Assembly: GCA_022508345.1 (NCBI GenBank)
Contig: JAFLVK010000002.1
Location: 1-64,000 of the forward strand
Source: Clostridiales bacterium
GTDB lineage: Bacteria > Bacillota > Clostridia > Christensenellales > CAG-314
Direction of reading: 5' to 3'
DNA: 64,000 bases
The translations under genes were made by a program, and so were the position numbers. Below are positions 24,146 through 35,660 of the stretch, piece after piece (position 1 is the stretch's first letter; the number at the start of each line of letters is the position of its first letter). Under the pieces are notes generated by a model. The model saw only the letters and a program-made list of their open reading frames with translations. It searched no databases and was not told the DNA's origin.

Positions 24146-25753
24146 TTATTTTGCAAAGTCTACACTGCGGGTCTCGCGTATTACGTTGACCTTGATTTGT
24201 CCGGGATATTCCAGCTCGCTCTCGATTCGACGCGCAATATCGTTAGCCATCAAGACTGTTGTTTCGTCGTTGACTTCTTCAGGCTTTACAATGATGCGAA
24301 TTTCACGACCAGCCTGCACTGCGTAGGACTTTTGTACGCCCTTGAACGAATTGGCAATTTCTTCAAGCTTTTCAAGACGTTTTACGTAATTTTCCAGCGA
24401 TTCACGACGAGCGCCCGGGCGTGCACCGCTAACAGCGTCTGCTGCAGCAACGATAACCGCCTCCACTGTCATGGGTTCAACGTCGCCATGGTGAGATGCA
24501 ATACAGTTGACAACTTCCTTGCTTTCCTTGTACTTTTTGGCAAGATCGGCGCCAATTTGCATGTGTGTTCCTTCAATTTCTTGATCTACTGCCTTACCGA
24601 TGTCGTGCAGCAATGCTCCACGCTTAGCAAGAGCTACATCCAAACCAAGCTCCGATGCCATGATGCCTGCAATGTAACTGACTTCAATTGAATGTCGGAG
24701 AACATTTTGTCCGTAACTTGTACGGAATTTAAGCCTACCAAGCAGCTTGATAATTTCCGGATGAAGACCAAATACACCTGTATCAAAGGATGCAGCTTCG
24801 CCTTCGTCCTTGATTGTGACATCCATATCGCGCTTGACCTTTTCCACCATTTCCTCAATGCGGGCGGGGTGAATACGGCCGTCGGATATAAGCTTTTCAA
24901 TTGTAATACGGGCAATTTGACGTCTAACGGGATCGAAACCGGACAGTATTACTACCTCGGGTGTGTCGTCGATAATAAGTTCAACACCAGTTGCGTTCTC
25001 CAACGCGCGAATATTACGTCCTTCACGGCCAATCAAACGTCCCTTCATTTCGTCGTTAGGCAGAGGTACGGTTGTTACGGTCATTTCACTGACCTGATCG
25101 CTTGCGCAACGCTGAATAGCCGTCGCCACAATTTCTCTTGCTTTCTGCTCGCCATTTGCTTTGGCTTCCGCTTCTATCTTGCGCACAAGACCTGCTGCGT
25201 CCTTGCGAGCTTCGCCAACCATTTCGTCAACAAGCATCTGCTTTGCTTCGTCTTGTGTGAGACCGGCAACACGTTCAAGTTCCTTTTGAATCCTGATTTC
25301 GGATTGGTCCAGCTCTTGCTGACGTTTGGTAAGCTCACCCTGTTGTGAGATAAGCTGTTTTTGTTGAACGTCTATTTGGTCCAGCTTTTTGAGGAGCATC
25401 TCTTCTTTTTTGTCAAGAGCTTCTTCTTTTTGATTCAAACGGTTTTCCTGTTTGGCTATTTCACTGTTACGCTCTCTAAATTGACGTTCTGTTTCACTTT
25501 TTAATCTTTGGTTTTCTTCTCTTGCCTCATTTATAGCTTCTTTTTTTAACGATTTTGCTTCTTCGCGAGCAAAGTCCAAGATTGAATCTGCTTGCGCTTG
25601 AGTTGAGCCAATTTTCTTAGTGCGATATCTACGATATACGTACACACCTATAGCAAAGCCACCGCCCAGTCCTACAACCGCAACAGCAGCTATTACACCA
25701 CCAAATACTCCAGAGGAGATTGAAGCAAGGAAGGAAAATAGCACTGAATGCAT
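24146..25753 (-). CDS. rny: Ribonuclease Y
   Basis: N-terminal TM, coiled coil, KH domain [43 protein letters not shown] domain [10 protein letters not shown]. Start placed at MHSVLFSF after RBS aggagg (track ORF starts at 25795). Confidence 0.96.
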   Translation of the reverse strand: MHSVLFSFLASISSGVFGGVIAAVAVVGLGGGFAIGVYVYRRYRTKKIGSTQAQADSILDFAREEAKSLKKEAINEAREENQRLKSETERQFRERNSEIAKQENRLNQKEEALDKKEEMLLKKLDQIDVQQKQLISQQGELTKRQQELDQSEIRIQKELERVAGLTQDEAKQMLVDEMVGEARKDAAGLVRKIEAEAKANGEQKAREIVATAIQRCASDQVSEMTVTTVPLPNDEMKGRLIGREGRNIRALENATGVELIIDDTPEVVILSGFDPVRRQIARITIEKLISDGRIHPARIEEMVEKVKRDMDVTIKDEGEAASFDTGVFGLHPEIIKLLGRLKFRTSYGQNVLRHSIEVSYIAGIMASELGLDVALAKRGALLHDIGKAVDQEIEGTHMQIGADLAKKYKESKEVVNCIASHHGDVEPMTVEAVIVAAADAVSGARPGARRESLENYVKRLEKLEEIANSFKGVQKSYAVQAGREIRIIVKPEEVNDETTVLMANDIARRIESELEYPGQIKVNVIRETRSVDFAK

Positions 25754-26004
25754 AGTAATTCCTCCTATAAATATGCTGTAAAAGTAAGCATACACCCTAC
25801 TTTCACCAATACTATTTTACCCATTTTTATCTCATATGTCAAGATATAAATTAAAATAAAGAAACAGAAATAAATAAATTACATTAAAAATGGGGAGAAA
25901 GGGCATGTTATGTGTGCAATAGTATTATATAAACTACCAAAAACAAGAATTATTTGATAAAAACATAACATTTCTATTAGTTTTCACTTACATCACTATT
26001 GCTT

Positions 26005-26032
26005 AAAAGCCCGATTGTTATATCGGGCTTTT
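26005..26032 (-). terminator. Intrinsic terminator downstream of recA
   Basis: AAAAGCCCGA-ttgttata-TCGGGCTTTT. Confidence 0.8.
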
Positions 26033-26162
26033 AGACATTATCTATTCCATTTAGATTGATTTGTAAGGTATGTTTACAGCTTACAACAACATAAATGCGA
26101 TGTGAATTTCCACGCATTTACATGTCAAAATTACACAACTATTTTTTGTGTTAAAAACCTGG

Positions 26163-27185
26163 TTATTCAGCAGGTTCTACATCGTCAGACGATGCCGTTG
26201 GGTTGAGCTGTTCTCTGATTTTGGTGGACAACAGATCCATAGCTTCAGGATGTTGCTCAAGATAAATTTTTGCGTTTTCTCTACCTTGTCCAATCTTTTC
26301 ACCGTTGTAGCTAAACCATGAACCGCTTTTTTCGATCAAGCCGCTTGCAATTGCCATGTCGAGAATACAGCCCGAATTGGAAATTCCTTTGCCGAAGATG
26401 ATTTCGAATTCAGCTGTTTTGAACGGCGGAGCAACCTTGTTTTTAACAACCTTTACGCGAGTTTTGCTTCCCACTATTTCCGAGCCGTCCTTTACTTGGT
26501 CTATCTTTCTTACATCTAGGCGTACGCTGGAGTAGAATTTAAGCGCTTTACCACCGGTCGTGGTTTCGGGGTTGCCGAACATTACACCAATCTTGTCGCG
26601 CAATTGGTTGATAAAGATAATACACGTATTTGACTTGTTACCTACTGCAATTATCTTGCGCAAAGCTTGTGACATAAGGCGCGCCTGAACACCCATATGG
26701 CTGTCGCCCATGTCTCCTTCCAATTCCGAACGGGGAGTGAGCGCCGCAACAGAGTCAACAACAACAAGATCGACAGCATTGCTACGTACAAGATAATCCA
26801 AAATGTCCAGTGCCTGTTCACCACTGTCGGGCTGTGAAATGTAAAGCTCGTCAAGGTTAATGCCAAGATTTGCAGCATAAACAGGGTCCAATGCTTGTTC
26901 CGCATCAATGAATGCAGCTGTACCGCCCATCTTTTGAACTTGCGCGATTACATGCAATGTAACCGTTGTTTTACCCGAAGCTTCCGGGCCGTAGATTTCA
27001 ATTATACGTCCTCTTGGCAGACCTCCAACGCCAAGCGCTACGTCCAAAGGCAGGCAGCCCGTGGGGATAACTTCGATATTGCGAGTTGCAGCATAGCTTC
27101 CCAGCTTCATTATAGAACCCTTGCCGAATTCCTTTTCGATTTGTAAAATAGTTTGCTCTAATGCTTTCTTCTTGTCGTCAGTCAT
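26163..27185 (-). CDS. recA: Recombinase RecA
   Basis: [23 protein letters not shown]...[37 protein letters not shown]. Confidence 0.98.
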   Translation of the reverse strand: MTDDKKKALEQTILQIEKEFGKGSIMKLGSYAATRNIEVIPTGCLPLDVALGVGGLPRGRIIEIYGPEASGKTTVTLHVIAQVQKMGGTAAFIDAEQALDPVYAANLGINLDELYISQPDSGEQALDILDYLVRSNAVDLVVVDSVAALTPRSELEGDMGDSHMGVQARLMSQALRKIIAVGNKSNTCIIFINQLRDKIGVMFGNPETTTGGKALKFYSSVRLDVRKIDQVKDGSEIVGSKTRVKVVKNKVAPPFKTAEFEIIFGKGISNSGCILDMAIASGLIEKSGSWFSYNGEKIGQGRENAKIYLEQHPEAMDLLSTKIREQLNPTASSDDVEPAE

Positions 27186-27219
27186 ATTTGTATTCTCCTT
27201 TATTATCTAGTGTAAATGA

Positions 27220-28380
27220 TTATTTGGTTATGGTTTTAAAGACTAAATACAACGCCATATTTGTAGCCTGTGCGCGAATTGTGTTCCTGTCACCGGTAAA
27301 TACATTGCGGTACACAGAAACGCCCTTAGCCGTTGCAACAGCGATATAACACAAACCAACAGGCATTCCGTTTTCCGTAGTTGGACCAGCATACCCTGTA
27401 GTAGCAACTGCTATATCACTACCGTTTTTAAGCAAGCCAAGCGCCATTTCCTGCGCTACTTGCTGCGAAACAGCACCGTATTGGTCCACAAAGTGGGGAT
27501 TTATCCCAAGCCTCTCACATTTGGACTGCGTGGAATAAGTAACTACGCCCTCGTACAACACGCTACTTGCGCCGGCAACGTCCACCAATGTAGATGCAAT
27601 CATGCCGCCCGTGATTGATTCTGCCACAGAGACAGTTTTACCTATATGATTGAGTAAGTCCACTACCGCTTGCCCCATGCTTTGTTCCGAGTTGGCGTAA
27701 AGAGTGTCTCCAAATAACTGCTTAAACTTAGCAAGCGTATCTGCAATTATCGACTTTGCGCACTTTTGCGGGAAAGAAAGAACTATCTTAGTATCCAAAT
27801 TTACTGTTTCACATTTGTGTGAAACATATTTCCCCAGCTTAGCCAAACGGTCGCTAACAGCTTTTTTAGTCAAGCCAAACACTTTATAAACATATCGCGT
27901 GGCGCCTACACTGTTTTTAAACAGGTCCTTGTATAAATAGGTGTCGTACACGACACTGCACTCGCGCTCGTCGTCAGCAATCATGTATACGTGGGTCTTT
28001 TTGTACTCGCCGTAACATGTGCACTGGTATCCGTACGATGACGCATAGTGATTGAATGACTCCGGCGCTACACACAGCTTGTCCATTGCGTGCTGTGGCG
28101 GCAATTCCACGTGAGCAAGCTTGCAGTACTCGTTGACATTACGCTCGGCAAACTTGTCGTAGAACATCGTCATGTTGAACGTATCCGCAAACAGCGTACT
28201 GTTATCCCCCACGTTTCCTATCATAATAATCGCCCTACAGCCCACCGCATTGGTTAAAAACTCACTGGCAGAATGTTTGCTTTTGGATACAAACAAGTCG
28301 TATTGTGCTACTTCTGCGTCAAGCTTCTTACACACAAAAGCCACTGCCTGACTGTATTCTTTTGCTAAAATCTTTATCAT
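27220..28380 (-). CDS. cinA: CinA-family protein with conserved C-terminal domain and a divergent N-terminal MoaB/MocF-like region
   Basis: C-terminal SVAESITGGMIASTLVDVAGASSVLYEGVVTYS..SK.ERLG; start placed at 28380 (ATGA overlap with the pgsA stop). Confidence 0.85.
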   Translation of the reverse strand: MIKILAKEYSQAVAFVCKKLDAEVAQYDLFVSKSKHSASEFLTNAVGCRAIIMIGNVGDNSTLFADTFNMTMFYDKFAERNVNEYCKLAHVELPPQHAMDKLCVAPESFNHYASSYGYQCTCYGEYKKTHVYMIADDERECSVVYDTYLYKDLFKNSVGATRYVYKVFGLTKKAVSDRLAKLGKYVSHKCETVNLDTKIVLSFPQKCAKSIIADTLAKFKQLFGDTLYANSEQSMGQAVVDLLNHIGKTVSVAESITGGMIASTLVDVAGASSVLYEGVVTYSTQSKCERLGINPHFVDQYGAVSQQVAQEMALGLLKNGSDIAVATTGYAGPTTENGMPVGLCYIAVATAKGVSVYRNVFTGDRNTIRAQATNMALYLVFKTITK

Positions 28381-29066
28381 ACCTTTGCAAACACCTTTCT
28401 GTTTTGTACTAAATATATCACACCGGAAACTACTGTCAAAACAATTGAAATTGCAAACATTACAACTGCAATCCACCATATAACGGTGTAAAACAGTGAT
28501 GGCACGTAACCGACTCCCGACAGGGAAACCGTATCGCTTGAAGCAATCAAATTTGCACCGTGTAGCAATACAAGCAATGGCAAGCTTACGTCCTGAAAAA
28601 CTGTTTTTATCTTACCGAAGATGTTTGCCTGCACTACAATGCCCTTGGAGGCGGCAATTTGGCGTACTGCACTAACCAGCAACTCGCGTGAGATTATCAA
28701 TATTGCACCAACAGTCACGAAAATTGTTCCGAAGCCCTCAGCCCATGCATGATTTTCCATTACAATCCAATCTAAATGCATTCCTCTATCTAAATAAATT
28801 AGATACTGCAACGGATTGGACGCTACAACACAGAATAACGCAGCGCATATGAGAACCTTGTCGGCAATTGGATCAAGCAGTTTGCCAAGGTCAGATACCA
28901 TATTGTATTTGCGGGCGATATAACCGTCTAAAAAGTCCGTAAATGCCGCTAAAACAAATATACCAACCGCAACAAAAGCGCCCCACTGATACGGCAAAAA
29001 ATATGCAGCGATAAACAGCGGCACCATGCATATCCTCAGCGTTGATAGTTTGTTAGGCAACGTCAT
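28377..29066 (-). CDS. pgsA: CDP-diacylglycerol--glycerol-3-phosphate 3-phosphatidyltransferase
   Basis: LPNKLSTLRICMVPLFIAAYF...FTDFLDGYIARKYNMVSDLGKLLDPIADKVL. Confidence 0.95.
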   Translation of the reverse strand: MTLPNKLSTLRICMVPLFIAAYFLPYQWGAFVAVGIFVLAAFTDFLDGYIARKYNMVSDLGKLLDPIADKVLICAALFCVVASNPLQYLIYLDRGMHLDWIVMENHAWAEGFGTIFVTVGAILIISRELLVSAVRQIAASKGIVVQANIFGKIKTVFQDVSLPLLVLLHGANLIASSDTVSLSGVGYVPSLFYTVIWWIAVVMFAISIVLTVVSGVIYLVQNRKVFAKV

Positions 29067-30391
29067 TCTACTATTTCTCCTGTTAAATCGTACTCCAAAA
29101 CACCGCTTATCTTGACAGGGTACATGCTTCCTATTTCCAACGGTTTGCGCGAAGTTACGTACACACAGCCGTCGATTTCAGGCGACATAAAATACGCTCT
29201 ACCCTTGTACAAATAATATTCTCCGTCTTTACCGTCGCTTTCGTCAATAATACAGTCGTACGTTTTCCCAACGTCGCTTTGATTGAGTTCGTTAGCCACA
29301 GCGTATTGAGTTGCATATAGCTTCTTTACATAGCGCTGCTTCGTACGCGCAGAAACCTGACAGTCAAACTTCGCAGCAGCTGTGCCCTCTTCACGCGAAT
29401 ATGCGAAGAAACCCACGTTTCTAAGCTTGTAGCTACGCAAAAATTCGTCCACTTCCGCTATTGTTTCATTAGTTTCACCGGGGAAACCGCAAATAAATGT
29501 GGAACGAACAGAGATACCCTTTTGCATCAGCTTGTCAAAAAGTATTCGTATAGATTCACCGTTTGATCTGCGGTTCATTTTGCGTAGTATTCCGTCGTTA
29601 ACATGTTGCAACGGTATATCTACGTATTTCACAACCTTGGGATTGTGCACTATTTCTTCTAACAAGCTATCCGTCATCAACTCGGGGTAACAATACAGAA
29701 GTCTAATCCACTGAATACCCTGTATCTGTGATAGCTCGCGGATAAGTTCAACTAATTTCGGCGCTCCGTAGAGGTCCTTGCCGTAACGCGTAACGTCTTG
29801 TGCAACCAAAATCAGTTCCTTAACGCCCTTTTCTGCAAGCTCACGCGCTTGCCCTACAGCGCTTTCCAGTGTAATAGAACGGTAACGTCCGCGAATATAC
29901 GGAATAAGGCAATATGTACAGTAATTATCACAACCGTCGGCAATTTTGAGATATGCAACGTGTGGCGCAGTTGTCAAAATACGGGCGCCAAAAGTTACAC
30001 CTTCGTTGCATCCACGGTATAAATTGCGATTGCCGTCAAGCGTTTCGGCAACGATATCGCATATTTTATCGTACTCGTAAGTACCCACAATAGCGTCCGC
30101 TTCGTATAGGTCTCGGTACAGCTCGTCGCCGAACTTCTGACCAAGACAGCCAGTTACGATAACCTTTTGGCAATGTCCGTCGCGCTTAAAATTAGCCATT
30201 TCCAATATCGTATCAATAGCTTCCTTGCGCGCCGATTCCAAAAAAGCGCAGGTATTTACGATAATCACGTCGGCTTCACTCGGTTCAGATGTTATTTCAT
30301 AGCCGCCCTGAACCAAATTTGCCAACATCACTTCGGTATCAACTCGGTTCTTGTCGCAACCGAGTGATACCACACCAATTTTAGTTTTCAT
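29063..30391 (-). CDS. rimO: Ribosomal protein S12 methylthiotransferase RimO
   Basis: VSLGCDKNRVDTEVMLANL...KIADGCDNYCTYCLIPYIRGRYRS...TFICGFPGETNE. Confidence 0.95.
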   Translation of the reverse strand: MKTKIGVVSLGCDKNRVDTEVMLANLVQGGYEITSEPSEADVIIVNTCAFLESARKEAIDTILEMANFKRDGHCQKVIVTGCLGQKFGDELYRDLYEADAIVGTYEYDKICDIVAETLDGNRNLYRGCNEGVTFGARILTTAPHVAYLKIADGCDNYCTYCLIPYIRGRYRSITLESAVGQARELAEKGVKELILVAQDVTRYGKDLYGAPKLVELIRELSQIQGIQWIRLLYCYPELMTDSLLEEIVHNPKVVKYVDIPLQHVNDGILRKMNRRSNGESIRILFDKLMQKGISVRSTFICGFPGETNETIAEVDEFLRSYKLRNVGFFAYSREEGTAAAKFDCQVSARTKQRYVKKLYATQYAVANELNQSDVGKTYDCIIDESDGKDGEYYLYKGRAYFMSPEIDGCVYVTSRKPLEIGSMYPVKISGVLEYDLTGEIVE

Positions 30392-30413
30392 GTGTTGTTA
30401 TTTTAAAAGCGTA

Positions 30414-33248
30414 TTAATCTTCTTGATCGGGGAACAGGTCATCCAATTCTTCCAATGTTACAAGCACCTTTAACGGCTTGGAGCTGGGGTCACTGGGAGA
30501 CAGTTCTTCCACGTATTTTAACTTTTGTAACGAGTCCATTATACGTCCGGCGCGGTTAAATCCTATGCCAAGGTTGCGCTGTATTGACGCAATAGATGCT
30601 CTGCCTGCCTGTTTTTCCAACCAGAAATGCAATGCCTTTTTGCAAAGCGGATCGAGTTGTGCCTCCTTGGGGCCCTCTTTTTCTCTTTCCTGCTCTGCAG
30701 CGGCTTCCGCTGCCTGCTTGCGAGAAATGAATATTTCGTCAGACACCTTGTCGTCGTAATAAACCTCGTTGGCTTCTCTTGAGAACTCAACAAGTGCGCG
30801 AATTTCGTCGTTAGATACGTACGCGCCCTGTACACGTTCCAAATCGGGAGAACCGGAATCCATAAACAGCATATCGCCTTTACCCAGCAGTTTTTCCGCT
30901 CCGCCGCCACCGATAATTGTGTTACTGTCAAAAATGGAAGCAACCTTAAGCGCCATACGGCAGGGCAGGTTCGCCTTGATTGTACCGGTAATGGTCTTAA
31001 CGTCGGGACGCTGTGTAGCCAATACGATATGAATACCTGCTGCTCTGGACTTTTGCGCAAGACGTTGAAGCTTGGACTCAAACGCCTGTTTGCTAGCTGC
31101 CATGAGGTCAGCCAACTCGTCTACGATAAATACCAAATACGGTAATCTTTGCGAAATATTAGTATTTACGCGGCTGTTGTATTCGGAAATGTTTCCTACA
31201 CCGCTGGAACGGAACAATTGATATCTTGCTTCCATTTCATTGATAAGGTAATCAAGACCTGCAAGCGCGTCGTTGGTATTGGTTATTGTTTCGCTTGTTA
31301 GCATGTGCGGTATACCGTTGTAACGGGACAGCTCGACGAACTTCGGGTCGACCATTACAAAACGGACGTATTCGGGACCGTACTTGTACATAAGGCTTAC
31401 GATCATACAGTTCAAGCAAACGCTCTTACCTGATCCCGTCGTACCTGCGATAAGCAAGTGAGGCATATCCGCAAGGTCTGCCACGATTACCTTACCGGTA
31501 ATTTCCTGACCGATTGCAAATACTAATTTACCCTTGGCCTTTTGGAATGTTTCCGATTCCAGCAGGCTCCTCAACACGACAGGAGTTTTTACCTTGTTTG
31601 CAACCTCGATACCGACCTGATTTGTGCCGTGTACCGGAGCTTCGATACGTATATCGTCCTGCGCTTCAATGCAAGCCTTGATGTCGTCGGAGAAACGGGC
31701 AAACTCGCTCATACGCGTCTTTTGCGACAACACGTTAAACATGTAGCGAGTTACGGACGGTCCAACGATAATATTGGACGGCTCCACTTTGATACCGAAA
31801 ACGCTAAGCTTGTTAACGATAGCATCTGCGGAGCGTTGTCTGTCATCTGCCTCGAAGTCATCAACAATTGTAGCGTCGGTCAGTAACTCAAAGGGCGGCT
31901 GGTTGTACGGAATAAATTTGTGTACGCGCTCCTGTTCCTTTTTCAGCTCTCCGCGGGATATGAAATCAAGTCCTTCCTGAACAGCTCTTCCCTCGGTTGT
32001 TTCAATAACCTTTTCCGACGGGATAGCCAATATTTCCTCGTCATCCTTTTCTTCGTCAGGCTCCACAGCTGGAACAGGCTCCACTACCTGTTCTGCAAGG
32101 ATCGGCTCGTCTTCGTCGGGTACAATTATTTCCCTAACAAATGATTGACTTTCTTCAATCTTATCTTGCGCCGGTGTCACAATGTCCACAATGTCGGGCT
32201 GAGTTGACGTAACCGTCTCACTCGCCATAGTATTTACTGCGGTTTGCTCAACAGTCTCAACTGTAACAGGAGGCTCCTCTTTGACAGGTTCGACAGGTGT
32301 CGCCACCTTCCAATCGAATTTCGACTCCTGCTGCGGCTTTGCTTCTTCAGCAGGTTTGTAGTAGCCACGAAGTATAAATTCGTCATTTTCCGTTTCGCTC
32401 TTTTGGAAGAAATCATTCTTCGTTGTTGTTTGCTGAGGTTCAGGATTACTTACGTTTCCACCAAACAAAATCTCCACCGCCTGTGAACGTCCGTAACCGG
32501 GATTATCAAGACCGGATTGCGGAGATACGTCTATACGCTCAGAACTGGGCATAGTTGAAACCTGTTCGGGATAAGTTTCTTCGTTGAACAAAATATCAAA
32601 TGCTCTTTTACGCGTGTCGCCTCTGTCCACACCACCGATTGAAGGTATCGTCGAGGTCTGCACGGAGGGTTCAATTTCCACCGTACGTTTGGAGTTGAGC
32701 GTAAGCTTTCCTGTAAAGTACGAATAGAAAAAGTCGCCAACAAATATTACCGATACCACCATCAACGCCAATATGAGAATCAATGCGCCATATATAGTAA
32801 GCGCTGCTGCCAAACCGTAGACTATAGTACCAAACACAACTCCGCCAAAGGTAGGAACGCCCATACTCTTGTCGTAGTAGTTGTAAATATAGCTAACATA
32901 CCTGGAAAACTCGATATAAGAGAGATTGTCCTCCCTTAGCATGTAGAAGGTCGTACAAATGTGCACGAAAAATATCACCGACACAAACAGCAGAATGAAA
33001 AACGTGATGTATTTTACCGGAATTTTTATGCTTTTTCCCGCAAGAGAAAATGAGCAGACTACAATTACCGCTGCCATAATTCCGTAAAATGCCATACCGA
33101 AGGATCCTAAAAAGAAATTTCCGAATTGCTTAAATCCGACGTTATTTATGTATCTACCGCAAAAAGCAAATATAATCAAAAGCGTAGCAATACAAATTCC
33201 TACGATGCTCGCTATCATTTTTCTCTTTGCAATGTTATTGGACTTCAA
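30414..33248 (-). CDS. FtsK/SpoIIIE DNA translocase
   Basis: HLLIAGTTGSGKSVCLNCMIVSLMYKYGPEYVRFVMVDPKFVELSRYNGIPHML; gamma winged-helix C-terminus. TTG start at 33248 preferred because of RBS gggaggtgg (track start 33326). Confidence 0.95.
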   Translation of the reverse strand: MKSNNIAKRKMIASIVGICIATLLIIFAFCGRYINNVGFKQFGNFFLGSFGMAFYGIMAAVIVVCSFSLAGKSIKIPVKYITFFILLFVSVIFFVHICTTFYMLREDNLSYIEFSRYVSYIYNYYDKSMGVPTFGGVVFGTIVYGLAAALTIYGALILILALMVVSVIFVGDFFYSYFTGKLTLNSKRTVEIEPSVQTSTIPSIGGVDRGDTRKRAFDILFNEETYPEQVSTMPSSERIDVSPQSGLDNPGYGRSQAVEILFGGNVSNPEPQQTTTKNDFFQKSETENDEFILRGYYKPAEEAKPQQESKFDWKVATPVEPVKEEPPVTVETVEQTAVNTMASETVTSTQPDIVDIVTPAQDKIEESQSFVREIIVPDEDEPILAEQVVEPVPAVEPDEEKDDEEILAIPSEKVIETTEGRAVQEGLDFISRGELKKEQERVHKFIPYNQPPFELLTDATIVDDFEADDRQRSADAIVNKLSVFGIKVEPSNIIVGPSVTRYMFNVLSQKTRMSEFARFSDDIKACIEAQDDIRIEAPVHGTNQVGIEVANKVKTPVVLRSLLESETFQKAKGKLVFAIGQEITGKVIVADLADMPHLLIAGTTGSGKSVCLNCMIVSLMYKYGPEYVRFVMVDPKFVELSRYNGIPHMLTSETITNTNDALAGLDYLINEMEARYQLFRSSGVGNISEYNSRVNTNISQRLPYLVFIVDELADLMAASKQAFESKLQRLAQKSRAAGIHIVLATQRPDVKTITGTIKANLPCRMALKVASIFDSNTIIGGGGAEKLLGKGDMLFMDSGSPDLERVQGAYVSNDEIRALVEFSREANEVYYDDKVSDEIFISRKQAAEAAAEQEREKEGPKEAQLDPLCKKALHFWLEKQAGRASIASIQRNLGIGFNRAGRIMDSLQKLKYVEELSPSDPSSKPLKVLVTLEELDDLFPDQED

Positions 33249-33487
33249 AAAAGCCACCTCCCTACCGTTTATCTCAGTGTAAAAGAGCAATGCGCTTTGA
33301 ACGAAAACACATACATTTCCGTTCAATAACGATATCTCACCAGTGTAAAATATATTATACTATATAATAGTAAAATAATCAACAATTCAAAATTGAAGTA
33401 TAAGCATAATTTTTCACTTTTTGATTTTGCTCCACTCTCAATTCCAATAAAAGTTTTTACGTCAATGCAGCTGTTGTTTAGACAGAA

Positions 33488-33515
33488 AATCCGCCTTAAA
33501 ATTAAAAGGCGGATT
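33488..33515 (-). terminator. Intrinsic terminator
   Basis: AATCCGCCTT-..-AAGGCGGATT. Confidence 0.8.
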
Positions 33516-33523
33516 GAAGCAAA

Positions 33524-34786
33524 TTATTTTATTGTTAATTTTGAAACCGCATTGTAGCCCTTGACCTTTGGTCCCACGTAAGCAGACGCATGAGGTTTGA
33601 CTAACATGCTACGCGCCACCCTGTTTACGTCTTCAACCGTAACGGATTTGTACTTTGCGATATCCTTTTCCACATCGAACAGCTCGTTCAGCTTCAACAT
33701 GGATCTGCCATACAAGCGCATAAGGGTCATGTTGCTCTCCACGTTCATATACAAGGCATTTACAGCCTGAATGCGTGCACGCGCAAGCTCCCTTTCGGTT
33801 ATGCCGTCAGTTAACAGCTTGTCCAATTCTGTTTTTATCAAATTGCAAACCTTTTCGTTGTTTTCAGGGCTAAGTCCTACGTAAATTTCAAAGGTACCTG
33901 CGTTTGAATAGTAGGATGGATAAGCATAAACGGAATAAGCCAAGCCGTTCTGCTCGCGAATAACCTGATTTAATCTGCTGGACAGCCCTCCTCCCATGAT
34001 GGATGCAAGCATGTTGTTTGCACAACGCTCGTTGTCTTTCAAGGAAAATCCGCCCCACGCAAGCTGCAGGTGAGATTGCTCAATCGGCTTGAAGGCGTGC
34101 AAAAATTTATCGCTATAATTAACTTGTGGCTCGGGTTCAGGGCAAACAGCTGCCTTATCACAGTGCTGCTCGAAATATTTTTCCACAAGATTACACAGCT
34201 CGTCTATATCGAACTTACCGCACACTGCAACCACTGTTGAAGCCGGTACATAGTGCTTTTTCTTAAAATTCAAGATACTATGTCTGTCAGAGTATTTTAT
34301 ATTTTCGATACTTCCGAGAATCGTTTGCCCCAAAGTTTGCTTGTAGAACAGTGCTTGAGATATAAGATCCTGGCTTACGTCGTCGGGAGTATCTTCACAC
34401 ATCTTTATCTCCTCTATCACTACGCCCTTTTCACGCTCCAATTCCTCTTCGGGAATAGCCGCGTTGAAGTACATGTCGGACAAAACGTCCATGCACTTTT
34501 CCAAGTCGTCAGATGAGCTTTTGGTGTAAAAGCAAGTTGAGTCCTTGGAGGTGTAGGCATTTATGTTTGCACCGATGTCATCGATTTCTTCGGAGATTTG
34601 CAAGCATGTACGCTTCTCTGTACCTTTGAATACAAGGTGCTCGATAAAGTGAGAATATCCGTTAGTTGCAGCGTCTTCCTTGACGCACCCTACGTCCACG
34701 AATACACCCAGCGATACTGTGTAAAAGTTGTCTAACCGTTTTGCCACAAGCCTCAATCCGCTTGGGAATTGTTTGTAGAAGTCCAT
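33524..34786 (-). CDS. M16-family zinc protease (MlpA/YmxG-like)
   Basis: HFIEHLVFKGT (inverted zinc motif HxxEH); synteny pnp-ylxY-like-M16 as in Bacillus. Confidence 0.93.
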   Translation of the reverse strand: MDFYKQFPSGLRLVAKRLDNFYTVSLGVFVDVGCVKEDAATNGYSHFIEHLVFKGTEKRTCLQISEEIDDIGANINAYTSKDSTCFYTKSSSDDLEKCMDVLSDMYFNAAIPEEELEREKGVVIEEIKMCEDTPDDVSQDLISQALFYKQTLGQTILGSIENIKYSDRHSILNFKKKHYVPASTVVAVCGKFDIDELCNLVEKYFEQHCDKAAVCPEPEPQVNYSDKFLHAFKPIEQSHLQLAWGGFSLKDNERCANNMLASIMGGGLSSRLNQVIREQNGLAYSVYAYPSYYSNAGTFEIYVGLSPENNEKVCNLIKTELDKLLTDGITERELARARIQAVNALYMNVESNMTLMRLYGRSMLKLNELFDVEKDIAKYKSVTVEDVNRVARSMLVKPHASAYVGPKVKGYNAVSKLTIK

Positions 34787-35490
34787 ATTTCTCCTATATT
34801 TGTACTAACCGGAACAATACTGAAATTGTTGTCCAAGTAATACTTTACTATTTTTTCCAGTGCGTCACGCGTGTGTGCAGTTGGGTGCATAAGTATCAAC
34901 TCGCCGCTGGACGTGTCTTTGGTTGCACGACTGTACACTACACCAGCGTCCTTATCGCGCCAGTCAATTGTGTCTCTCGACCACATAATGGTCTTGTAAC
35001 CGTTGTCACGTGCTGCTGCCACCGTATCGTTGGAAAAATCACCACTCGGCGGAGCAAACAGCGTCATGCTCTTGCCGACATACTCAAATACCAGCTTTCC
35101 GCACGACACTATTTCCTTGACATTATCGGCATATGACAGCTTGCTGTGTTCCTTGTGGAAATATCCGTGATTGCCAATTTCATGCCCGTAGGACACAATT
35201 TTTTCCAGCATTTCGGGATATTGTGCAACCCAGCATCCACCCACGAAAAAGGTTGTTTTGACATCGTACCTGTCAAATATTGCCAACATATCGTCAAGAT
35301 ATTCAGTCCCCCAGTACACGTTTACCATCAAGGACACTTGATTTTGTCCACTACCGCGATAAATGGGAGCGTTATCATTGCTTTTGAATACGTTGGTTGT
35401 TGCGCCGACAAAGCCAATAAAGGCTACCGCCAGCACGAGAGAAACAAGTATTACATTTGCCACAACGTGAGTAAAAAGTTTTCCTTTCAT
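34753..35490 (-). CDS. YlxY-like polysaccharide deacetylase-fold protein
   Basis: VSLMVNVYWGTEYLDDMLAIFDRYDVKTTFFVGG...GHEIGNHGYFH...LFAPPSGDF; start placed at MKGKLF (RBS aggtgg). Confidence 0.88.
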   Translation of the reverse strand: MKGKLFTHVVANVILVSLVLAVAFIGFVGATTNVFKSNDNAPIYRGSGQNQVSLMVNVYWGTEYLDDMLAIFDRYDVKTTFFVGGCWVAQYPEMLEKIVSYGHEIGNHGYFHKEHSKLSYADNVKEIVSCGKLVFEYVGKSMTLFAPPSGDFSNDTVAAARDNGYKTIMWSRDTIDWRDKDAGVVYSRATKDTSSGELILMHPTAHTRDALEKIVKYYLDNNFSIVPVSTNIGEIWTSTNNSQAD

Positions 35491-35567
35491 AATTCCACCT
35501 AAATACAATATGACTCTAACATATTATATTAGTGAAAACGGAAAATTACCCTACTTTTGTATTGTGG

Positions 35568-35607
35568 CAAAACACCCTATTCGAGATAATCGTAACAGGG
35601 TGTTTTG
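35568..35607 (-). terminator. Intrinsic terminator of pnp
   Basis: CAAAACACCCT-...-AGGGTGTTTTG. Confidence 0.75.
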
Positions 35608-35660
35608 ATTTGTCTAGTAATTACAGATTTATTTTTCTTGATTTCTGTCAGGCTTTGATT

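Noticed and set aside
34753-35490. Polysaccharide deacetylase lacking TFDDGP (has MVNVYWG) and RPPYG (has APPSG), suspected pseudoenzyme
   Set aside because: To my recollection these substitutions are characteristic of the YlxY-like family that sits next to pnp in Bacillus and Clostridia, so not novel here.
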